DNA from: Verrucomicrobia subdivision 6 bacterium
GTDB lineage: Bacteria > Verrucomicrobiota > Verrucomicrobiia > Methylacidiphilales > Verrucolacustridaceae
DNA length: 8,466 bases
Direction: 5' to 3'
NCBI GenBank assembly: GCA_945866245.1
Contig: CAMBGW010000145.1
Location: 1-8,466 of the forward strand
Below the pieces are notes generated by a model. It saw only the letters and a program-made list of their open reading frames with translations. It was not told the DNA's origin and did no database searches. Shown here piece by piece: positions 1 to 8,300 of this stretch (position 1 is the stretch's first letter; every line of letters begins with the position of its first letter). The position numbers and the translations under genes were made by a program.

Positions 1-405
1 GGCTTTAGCTACGCCCTGAGAGACACAGGGCTCGTGAAACTGAATGAAGACGTCACCGTTCCTCGAAGTCGGGTAGTGGATCTCTTTCGGTTGACCGCGC
101 GGCTACAAAAGAAGCATGGAGTGCCTATTTCCAGCTTTGGTCATGCGGGAGACGGCAACATTCACGTCAACCTGATGGCCCCGGCTGGGACGAAGCCGGA
201 CGATCGCAGGATGCACCGTATTCTCGACGAGCTTTTTAAAGGAGTCCTCGCCATGGGCGGCGTTATCAGTGGGGAGCACGGTATCGGATTAGCCAAAAAA
301 CCGTGGTGGAAATTTGCCACCACCCCTTCTCTCCGCCATCTCCACAACCAAATCAAACGCACACTCGACCCCCGAAACCTCCTCAATCCCGGAAAATACC
401 TTTAG
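1..405 (+). CDS. FAD-linked oxidase, GlcD/D-lactate dehydrogenase type, C-terminal part (5' end outside window)
   Basis: The reading frame is open from base 1 to a TAG at 403-405, so only the last 134 residues are visible; the GTG at 34 is internal, because residues before it (GFSYALRDTGL) already match the family. Known for this family: flavoproteins that oxidise 2-hydroxy acids such as glycolate or D-lactate and pass electrons to a respiratory acceptor; the C-terminal domain (FAD-oxidase_C type) shapes the substrate site. Seen here: NEDVTVPRSR near the start, HAGDGNIH at 142-165 (histidines of this motif contribute to the active site/metal site in relatives), SGEHGIG at 268-288, and the usual ending LDPRNLLNPGKYL. 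The FAD-binding half lies upstream of the window. Substrate cannot be decided from this fragment; glycolate oxidase subunit GlcD and D-lactate dehydrogenase are equally possible. It is convergent with the secretion locus, and nothing links them functionally. Confidence 0.9.
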   Translation, partial: GFSYALRDTGLVKLNEDVTVPRSRVVDLFRLTARLQKKHGVPISSFGHAGDGNIHVNLMAPAGTKPDDRRMHRILDELFKGVLAMGGVISGEHGIGLAKKPWWKFATTPSLRHLHNQIKRTLDPRNLLNPGKYL

Positions 406-434
406 GGGCACGCCTGTGCCTACCTTTGCCCCTA
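403..434. terminator. Inverted repeat between convergent genes, possible bidirectional terminator
   Basis: TAGGGGCA at 403-410 is the exact reverse complement of TGCCCCTA at 427-434, with a 16-nt loop. The left arm starts with the TAG stop of the plus-strand oxidase and the right arm ends with the stop (CTA on plus, TAG on minus) of the transporter gene. A second, competing hairpin GGCAC-GCCT-GTGCC sits at 407-420. Either would form in transcripts from both directions. There is no clean U-tract after either stem, so activity as an intrinsic terminator is inferred from position and symmetry only. Confidence 0.45.
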
Positions 435-2249
435 GTAGGCGATTGTGGCGCTCAGCTCGGCCCTTGAGCCCGTGACACTGCCGATCGGGGCCTGATGAAG
501 CTGAAATCCCCAATCAAAACGCACCGTAACGAAACGATCGATATTATAGCGCAGGCCTGGCCCAAAGCTCATGAGGTAAACGTTCTGTTCCAACGTTCCG
601 GCAGGGGCCTGAATGTCCTCCGTGTACCCGTAATCAAAAAAGCCAATAAATTGAAGTGAGTCATCCACACTCTGATCCCCAAAAATCTTGAAGATACTTC
701 CTGGAGGTGTTCTCAACTCAACATTGACGATATATCCCTGATCACCGTTCGCCGAGCGCTCGTCGTAGCCACGAACCGTATTGTAGCCGCCAATACCATA
801 CTGCTCGGTGGGCATCATAGGTGTTGAAACAAGCTGAGCGTTGAAATTCCCTGAAATCGTAAATTTGTAAGGCAGGATAAATGTACGGTTGAAGTTAAAC
901 TTCCCATACACGTAATTATCATTGGCATTCTGAACCACTTGGCTGAACTGATTCTGGTTGTTCCAGCCACTGACGCCTCCTGGACTGTAGTAGACCGCGG
1001 CCTCACCCGATGTTAGCCCCCAATCATCTCGGACCGTGGCATCATATCCAGCCGTAAGTTGAAAAATGCTAAATGGGGCTAACCCACTATTCGCGCCAGC
1101 CCCAATATTGGTGCCGAATATGATCAGCGCGTTCTTGGACTGCTTGAAATCGGTTCCAGCAAAGAACGAGTGACTCAGGGGTCCAAAGGTAGGCAACGGA
1201 ACATTATAGCGCTCACTAATCTGCCAACTGTCCCCCTGCAGATTTTGCCCATCGGTTAGGGTGGCGTCCGATTTTGTATAGCTCCCGTAAATGGTCATGC
1301 TGTTACGCCAAGGAAATGGGATGGAATACGAGCCTGAGTAGGCGTTCATCGAGTTGAAAACATCCTTCCAAGCAGTGGTGTACTGAAAGCCCGCTTGATG
1401 ATCCAAGCTGAAAATATTTCCAACATTAAATCCAAGCGACTGCCTATTCTTGCCCGTTAAATCGATGCCGTAGTTATCAAAGGTCGTATAGAGACGCAAA
1501 GGCAATCGATCCTTCGTCTGGATCACTAGATCCGTTGTCCCCTCCTTTTCTCCCGGTTCAAAGATCAAGTCAGAGGTTCTGAACGGATTTGTATTCAGCC
1601 ACGCCACATCGTCCTCCAACTGATTGGCATCAATCTTATCCCCTTCGCGCAATCCCACCTCCGCACGAATATTGTCAGGGCGAAACCAACGCGCCCCCTC
1701 AACCTTGACCCTCCCCACTCTCGCTTCAATCGCAAGAATCTGGATCACCCCATCCTTCACGTTCTGCTGGGGGACAACCACATTGACCACAGGGAAGCCT
1801 TGATCCCGGAAATAGTTGATCACCTCCTTAGTTATTTCATCCAATCCGCCTAAAGTCACAGGCTTGCCAAAAAACTTCTGCATCTTTGTCGTAAATTCCG
1901 GTTTCTGTAGAAGATCGGAACTGCCAACTACACCGACGACTCCAGATACCCCATCCGCCTTGATCTGATCTTCTCTTTCAACGAAGACCAAACCCTTTAA
2001 TTCTGCCGTAATGATCGATTCACGACCCCGAGTTGATCCTTCGGGCTGTTCCACCTTCGGAATCGTCTGCACACTTCCTGGCTTTGACGTTGGAAGACTT
2101 GGCGCAATGTCCTGAAACCCTTGACCGAATTGCACGCTGGGTGGCTGCGTTCTTGAGGGCAAAAAGGCGTTGTCGTTTTGTCCATAGGATATCGCGCACA
2201 AAAGTACGGAAATCCCACATATAGATCTAAATGTACACCCGTGCCCCAT
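432..2249 (-). CDS. Two-partner secretion transporter, TpsB / ShlB-FhaC-HecB family outer-membrane protein
   Basis: A 605-residue outer-membrane protein that would export the TpsA exoprotein encoded just upstream. Seen: a signal peptide at residues 1-23 (hydrophobic CGISVLLCAIS, likely cut near SYG-Q); a Pro/Ser-rich stretch at about 24-80 in the place where FhaC has its plug helix and linker; POTRA 1 at about 83-181 (LGGLDEITKEVINYFRDQGF, then VVVPQQNVKDGVIQILAIEA); POTRA 2 at about 182-247 (VEGARWF to LVIQTKDR); and a beta-barrel from about 250 to the end. The barrel holds GIGGYNTVRGYDER, whose VRGYDE at residues 492-497 (bases 776-759) is the conserved loop-6 motif of Omp85/TpsB proteins, and FIGFFDYGYTE. 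The last residue is Tyr, an aromatic as expected for barrel assembly. All cysteines I see are in the signal peptide; LLC is not a good lipobox. Length is slightly above the usual 550-590. The ATG at 2249 is secure: a stop lies five codons upstream and the signal peptide follows directly. Shine-Dalgarno is poor (GAGA, 10 nt away). Confidence 0.95.
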   Translation of the reverse strand: MGHGCTFRSICGISVLLCAISYGQNDNAFLPSRTQPPSVQFGQGFQDIAPSLPTSKPGSVQTIPKVEQPEGSTRGRESIITAELKGLVFVEREDQIKADGVSGVVGVVGSSDLLQKPEFTTKMQKFFGKPVTLGGLDEITKEVINYFRDQGFPVVNVVVPQQNVKDGVIQILAIEARVGRVKVEGARWFRPDNIRAEVGLREGDKIDANQLEDDVAWLNTNPFRTSDLIFEPGEKEGTTDLVIQTKDRLPLRLYTTFDNYGIDLTGKNRQSLGFNVGNIFSLDHQAGFQYTTAWKDVFNSMNAYSGSYSIPFPWRNSMTIYGSYTKSDATLTDGQNLQGDSWQISERYNVPLPTFGPLSHSFFAGTDFKQSKNALIIFGTNIGAGANSGLAPFSIFQLTAGYDATVRDDWGLTSGEAAVYYSPGGVSGWNNQNQFSQVVQNANDNYVYGKFNFNRTFILPYKFTISGNFNAQLVSTPMMPTEQYGIGGYNTVRGYDERSANGDQGYIVNVELRTPPGSIFKIFGDQSVDDSLQFIGFFDYGYTEDIQAPAGTLEQNVYLMSFGPGLRYNIDRFVTVRFDWGFQLHQAPIGSVTGSRAELSATIAY

Positions 2250-2369
2250 TGGCTGTGATTCTCAAGGGAATAGACTTTACGACAAGTGGAAGAGAACACC
2301 GACAGTAACAACTTGTTGAAAACTTAAGAGGAGATATCCAAAAGCCTAAAAAGGCTTAACCAACTAGTA
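2250..2369. other. tpsA-tpsB intergenic spacer
   Basis: This 120-bp stretch separates the TpsA stop codon from the TpsB start, both on the minus strand. It is A/T-richer than the genes on either side. Apart from the small hairpin next to the TpsA stop and a short odd palindrome AACAACTTGTT at 2307-2317, I see no clear -35/-10 pair, no strong Shine-Dalgarno for TpsB and no small gene. The same orientation and short distance suggest co-transcription, but the spacer is long enough to hide a weak internal promoter. Confidence 0.5.
2342..2357 (-). terminator. Weak intergenic hairpin after tpsA, possible attenuator
   Basis: Read on the minus strand, AAGCCT-TTTT-AGGCTT gives a perfect 6-bp stem with a 4-nt loop, starting 12 nt after the TpsA stop codon and followed by TTGG. 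The stem is short and the trailing T-run is only two bases beyond it, so it is weak as an intrinsic terminator. If active it would lower transporter expression relative to exoprotein; it could equally be a 3'-end stabilising or processing structure, or chance. Confidence 0.3.
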
Positions 2370-5300
2370 TTAGCGGCTTTGAGCCACTGGGGCCGCACCC
2401 ACACTCACCTCAGCCGCCATTCTTTCAGACTCCATTACATCCGCCGCCCGGTAGCTAGGCCGTAGTGCCACCGCCCGCGTGGGACGAAGCTTGATGATTT
2501 TGGTAGCATCCCCACGCTCCTGATCCGATTTCGCACCCGCCAGAGGCTTACCCTCCAACAGAACTTGAGCTGTAGGAGCAACTGGTGCCAAAGCGGCTGG
2601 GGTGGCGGCTTGGGGAGTTCTCCCCTCAGTGGGAGCTCCAATTTCCTCCCCCACCCCACTCTGGCCTTGTAGAATCACACGGGCAGACACCTGCCTCTGC
2701 CGGTTTTCGTAAGCCGATCGCTCCTCAGGGGTCATCATCTCGATTTCATCTGCGCTGTAGGTGACCGACCTAGCAAATCCATTTCCACCCGTCAGTGCCG
2801 CAGGCAGCATCACGGGAGGAATCGCAGTCTGCTGGGCAAGGATGTAGGGCTGACCCGTTCCCGTGGTAAATTCGAGAATATAAGGTGCAGCGTTGCCCGC
2901 CAGCAGGGTTGTGGATACGCCAATCTGATTCGCACCCACCTGCCCAATACTGTTCACCCCGTACACCACCTGCAATCCGGGGACCGCACCATTCGAAGGC
3001 CAGTCGTTACTAAAGAGATCCTTGGTGATGATTTTCGTCGAATTGGCTGTGAAAGGATTCCCCGCGTAGGAGTTCACAAAATTTCCTGATGGGTCGAGCG
3101 TAATATCACCACCATTCACCGCGATTCGTCCCGAGACATTCAGATTTCCGCTGGGACTGTAGCTCAAACCATTCCCCGAACCCGTAAGGGTGATGCCACC
3201 TAATGATGGAACAATGATGTTAGCCAACAAGCCGTCAGTGCCATCCGAAGAAACTTTTGTCCCAGTAAATCCCAAGGAGGAGACGGTACTATCGGTCCCG
3301 TTAAAGTTAACTGCACCGCCAGAAACCATATTCAAGGCACCCTTGATGTTTACTCCATCGATCGAGGTTTGCCCGCCTAGTGCCTGCATGGCCAAGGATG
3401 TCTCCATCGTCACTCCCGTAGCGGTTACATTTCCACCGGAGGAAGCAAACCGCGCCCCACCTGAGGATTGAATATTGCTTACCTCCGGAGCCGTCAAATA
3501 AGTCCCGCCTAGATCGATTAACCCACTAGTTTCGGCGTTGAAGGTGCCAGAGTTGGCCACCACCCCATTTAAAGCCAATCCCGCAGTTTTTGCTGTCAGA
3601 TCACCCGAGCCGGTTACTCCACCGAAAGTTACCGCATTGGCATTTCCCGATGTCGTCTGAGCCGTCAAATTTCCTCCTAAAACGACCGAGCCATACGTTT
3701 GTGTCGAAATGTCGGAATCCACGGTGAGCGAGGCCGTGGTAGCCGCGTTTTCTAGATCCACCAATCCGGTAGTGGTGACATCCCCACCGAGTTTCACCTG
3801 CCCTCCGGTCTGAGTGAAAGCACCCAAACTGAGAGCGGAGTTAAATGCCTTTGTCCCTGCCTGCGCAAGAGTAAGATTTTGACCGCCACCAACCGCGCCA
3901 TTCACCGTGTAGTTCCCTGCGCCGGTTAGGGTGACAAGCCCACTCGAAAGAGTGACCCCACTCATGGTCGTGTCTCCACCCGCCGTAAAGACCATCCCAT
4001 CCAATACAAGGTTTGCGCTAAAGGCCCCAGCACCCGACATCGTGACATTCTCTGCGAATGTAACTAATCCAGAATCATTCGCCTGCGTGATTGTGGTCAG
4101 AGCAGTTCCTGTGCCGACTGCCCCAGAAAAGGTTTTGGCCCCTGCACCGCTCAAGTTCAGGCTATTGGCCCCGTTCACCGCCCCATTTAACTGATACCCG
4201 CCTGCCCCTTGGAGAGTTGCCGCCCCAGCCAGCGTCACCGCAGCGTTCATCGTCGTAGCCCCGCCCGAGTTAAAGGTCATCGCACCCAAGGTAACTCCAC
4301 GGTTGAATGTTGATACGCCTGCTGTTGTGACAGTATTGTTAAACCCAACCGTGTTGCCCGCCTCATCCGCTTGCGTGATTCCGAGGAGCTCAGAACCTAC
4401 GCTAACCGTTCCGTTGAAGATCTTAGCTCCGCCCCCAGCCAATATCATATTTTGGCTCCCAGTAACTACCCCACCGAATGTATAAGCACCATCCCCACCA
4501 AACTCAATCGGTCCCCCTTCTAAAGTGGTTGCTCCAGAAAATGTCTTAGCTCCCGCCCCTAGAAAACTCAGGACTGCCGTAAGATCATCAGCAGCATAAG
4601 CCGCATTGTTTAGAGTGATGGTTCCCCCAAGATCGGTGCCATCAACACTCAACTCGACATCGTCGTTAAAAGCTATGCTGGAACCTGCCTCAGAATTGAC
4701 ACGAGTCGCTTTGACTGTGCTCAAAAAGCTTACTTCACCGGTTACTCCGCTTGATATCGTGATTTGTCCGACTTCCGTGTTCGCTCCGACCGCGTCATTG
4801 AATTTTGTTTGTCCCCCAGCCGTTCCCGCAGCGATTTCCAGGCCAAACCCGCCATCGAGCGAACCAAACTCAATAGAATTCCCGGCTGAATTTAAAATTG
4901 TATTAGCCACCAAAACTGTCGTGCCCATTAACATCGAACCTGTTGTCGCTGTCACCGTGTTGATCGTTCCACCGAGTTGCAGGCTGGAAGGTGCCAATGT
5001 TCCTGTTCCACTTCCATTCAGCGTGTCAAACCCATCGGTGAAAATGGTTGTCACCCCATTTGCACCGATCCTCACCGTACCAGTATTCAGGAAGGTGACC
5101 CGGTTTTCGATCGTTCCCCCGCCTAAGATACCAAGGGAGTAGCCCCGCGCGAACGTGGTTAGGGTAGTTACATTTAACAACCCATTAATGTTCAACCTCC
5201 CTGTGCTCCGTGCATCATCCCCCGCCGTGATCAGCGTGCCCAAGGTGATCGTGTCCGCGGGTGCGTCGCCCAGATTGACCGTACCCGAACCGTAGCGAAG

Positions 5301-8300
5301 ATCCAAGATGTTCGAGCTATTTTCCGTACCAGTGAGCGTGCCCGTAAATTTAATCCCCCCTCCAGGCCCCTCATCCCCTGTGCCAAGACCCAATCCACCG
5401 GCTGTATTGATGAGTATCGTGCTTAATTCAGAATTTCCGCTATCCAAAGTAGCGTTCCCCGTAATTGTTATATCACCGCCTCCACCACCGTATCCGGCCA
5501 GTTGGGATATTCCTCGGCCGCCAGTCGCTGTCAAACCACGAGCCAAAGTGACTGAAGTTCCTGTAATAGAAATATTCCCTGCAGATCCTCCGAGACCCAA
5601 ACTATCAGCACCACCATCTAACGAATCACCACCGCTACTGTTAATCAGGCCACGAATGTCGACTTTAGTGCCACTGATTTCTACAGCTCCTCCCGCCAAC
5701 CCTACGACCGTGCTTTCCGCCGCAGTTCCGGCCCGAGTAATGACAGATCCCAAGGTGACAACTCCCCCTAACCCGATTTGATTGATCGCGAATGACCCAG
5801 CTCCCAATCCATTGGCGGTTGTGACAAGTTGACCGTACATATTGACCCCACCAAGTTGTTTATCACCATTGACTTCAACGAATACAGGGGCCGCCTCGGC
5901 ACTTATCCGGGAGATGCCAATCCCACCGCCGTAGGAAAGGATTGCGCTCCCACTCGGTGCATAGAAATAGCCGTCTCCACTAGTTCCACCGAACCCTATC
6001 TCCACAGAGCCACGGGAAGCCAAGGTAAAGTCAGCACCCTCTGCCGTTCGATTTAATTGTAAAACAACACCACCGGTAATAAGAATGTCAACTGGGTCAG
6101 TCGCGTCAATCTGAGCTAAATAGAAGTTTCTTCCTGCCAGAAGGGTGTATTGCGAGTCCTGAATGACATCCAAAACACCCGTGCTGAACGAAATGTCGGC
6201 AGTGGCACTCTTGCTGTTATCAATTAACACATTCCCGGCCTTGCCATCCACAAAAGTTCCAGTGCCGCCTGTGCTGCTGATCGAAATTGGCATGACAAAA
6301 CTAGTTTTGGTTAACACGCTTAAGTCTCCGCCATCAAAACCGATAGTGCCTAAAATATTTGATCCTCCATCCATCGCCACAGAACCTGCTATCTCAACTG
6401 TGCCAGCTCCAAAAGAGCGGATCGTCACGTCCCCCGCTTGAGCTCTTTCAAAGGATGTGTTGATTCCGCTACGCAGAATAATGTTCCCAGAGCCATTGGA
6501 CTGAAGGATGTTTTCCCCCCCCGCTGTCGCTGCCGCCAGCTCGGGCAGTAAGTCCAAAGCGTACCCACCTGAGTTCGCCCCGTATCCTATGAGAGCGCTG
6601 CTGACTGAGAATGTTCCAGCATTGAGGACAGTGAGGGAATTAATCTTTGCGCTGTAATCGGTGTTTTGCGCCGATGCACCAAAGCCAACTGTGCCTGAGA
6701 GTCCGCCATTCACACTAATGTCGTAGAGTTGATCAGCTGTTCCTGTGCCTGTCCCCGCTCCCGAAGCGGTGAAAAAAGTCAACAGGGTTGTTCCCGTACC
6801 CGTCCCAGACCCCGTAGCGGTGAAAACCGTACCCTCAGCGTTAGACGAGGCCCCCACCGAAGTGAAATCTGTAGTTCCAGTTGCAGTGATAATGTACTCC
6901 TGCCCGATCTCCAGGGTGCCGGCGGCAAAGGCGGTGGCTCCAACGGAAGTGTATTGATTTGCCGTAGTAGTTCCAAGAGAAGTGATCAAATAACTTTGAT
7001 CATTAACAAAGCTACCTGCAGAGGTTTGCTGACCATTCACCCCTTGCAGAAATTGAACCGTACCCCCAGCTGAATTGTTCAGCTTCGTGGTGTCGATTAT
7101 AACACTATCGCCCAGCCTAACCCTCATGCCAAAGCTCACCGCACCCCCTCCAGTGTTGATATCGCTCGCGAGGAGCACATCGCCACCCCCGGTCTGCACC
7201 GTGAGCGACCCCAAGGGGGTGGTGTTTCCAAGGTTACCCGCAAAGGTTAGGTCGTTATCATTCTGAACAAGAATAATGACATCGTTGGCTCCGTTGACGT
7301 CACCACTAAACGCGACTGCCCCTCCAGAAAGTAGATTCAGGTCCCCTCCAAAGAAAACGGAGTCAGCAAAGGTGATTGTGCCATTGGTGTCGGCCTCCGT
7401 GTTATCAAGAAGCGCCGCGCCACTAATAAAAACCGAATCCTTGAAATCCATCGCTCCTCCACGCGTACGGATCGTGCCCTCCAGTTGGATGTTACTGCCG
7501 GCTCCACCCGCGGTAACCTCAAGATTCCCCCCAAGCACCGAACCCACACTTAGGCCTCCCCGGGTGTCAATGGTGCCCGCCAACACCACAGAGTTGTTCG
7601 CGGTAGTCAGGCTGATGGCTCCATCCGCCCCGGTGTTAACCGGGGAGTTGCCGGGAAGCGTGGTGGCTCCTTGATTCAGAGCAATCTGCCCAGTGCCAGC
7701 TGCCTGAACGGTTAGATTGCCCAGCGCAGCCGTGGCACCAACTTGGCCATCAAAAATAATGTTTCCTGCCGTTGTCGCCACATTAAACACCGCAGGAACA
7801 TCAAAAAAGGAGCTGTTGATATCCCCTCCGAAAATTACGTCGCTAGCTGATCTGAGAAAGGTGTTTTCCCAAAGAACGAGGTCAGCCGAGTCAAAAGTCG
7901 CAGACCCTGCGACTTGGATGCTGGGAAGTAATGAGGTTCCTTCTGCATAAAAATTGATCAGCCCGCCCTCCTGCCGAAAAGCCCCCAAGGGAACAAGAGA
8001 CCCAACTAAATCAATGAGGTCGGTCTGTCTTCCCACAATCAGGATCACCTCACCCGGCCCGTCGACCGTGCTCCGGAAAACAATATCCTGGCCGGAGGAA
8101 AGGACTGTATTTTCCGTGAAAGTTACTGCCCCTTGATACCTTTGCCGCTGGGTGGTCTGCACCGCGCCCGCAAAACGGTCGGACTCGAATTGGAAATCAG
8201 CATCCGCAAAAATATTAACGTTCGCACCAATAAGCGTGGAGCCGCCAAGAATCGCCGTTTGCCCAATCAAGTCGATATTCCCGGGGGTAGAAATCCCAAT

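Larger units (their letters stand above)
6627..8126 (-). repeat. FHA-like beta-helix units in the N-terminal half of the visible TpsA
   Basis: A recurring pattern runs as: (G)xVxFxxxVxL, a strand pair, then VxF-x-G-x-VNG, then xLxFxGxxGxxTxLGxLTV. Instances from the N-terminal side: VTFTENTVLSSGQDIVF to LVPLGAF (from base 8126); VIFGGDIN, IIFDGQVGATAALGNLTV (ending 7707); ITFADSVFFGGDL, FSGDVNGANDV, LTFAGNLGNTTPLGSLTV (ending 7197); and VSFGMRVRL, GTVQFLQGVNG, then after an insert VGFGASAQNTDYSAKINSLTV (ending 6627). I remember this style of unit from large filamentous-haemagglutinin-like proteins of environmental bacteria. The units are diverged and vary in length; the LTV-to-LTV distance between the second and third is 170 residues. 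Confidence 0.65.

Noticed and set aside
34..36. GTG as the start of the oxidase gene
   Set aside because: Upstream in-frame residues match the family and the FAD-binding half would be missing; the gene is cut by the window edge.
2187..2249. Lipoprotein signal in TpsB (VLLC before AIS)
   Set aside because: The residue before Cys is Leu rather than Gly, Ala or Ser; the SYG-Q site fits an ordinary signal peptidase I cut, as expected for a barrel protein.
1997..2311. Minus-strand open frame of 104 codons overlapping the tpsB start
   Set aside because: It overlaps the signal peptide and linker of the well-supported TpsB in another frame and shows no recognisable domain.
4606..5142. Plus-strand open frame of 178 codons opposite tpsA
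   Set aside because: It is the antisense of a Gly/Thr/Asn-rich repeat gene; Gly codons read backwards give Pro, Ala, Thr and Ser, producing a Pro/Val-rich frame with no domain.
5340..5693. RTX calcium-binding repeats
   Set aside because: Gly/Asp-rich loops are present but the GGxGxDxUx nonapeptide is not; TPS rather than type I secretion fits the neighbouring gene.
5308..5781. Plus-strand open frame of 157 codons
   Set aside because: Same antisense effect over the Gly-rich units; extremely Pro-rich, no start signal and no recognisable family.
7276..7674. Plus-strand open frame of 132 codons
   Set aside because: Antisense shadow of the FHA-like repeat region; Pro/Ser/Ala-rich with no support as a gene.
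3741..8126. CRISPR array or intergenic repeat element
   Set aside because: All repeats are diverged, in frame and at protein level within one open reading frame, with no constant short repeat and unique spacers.
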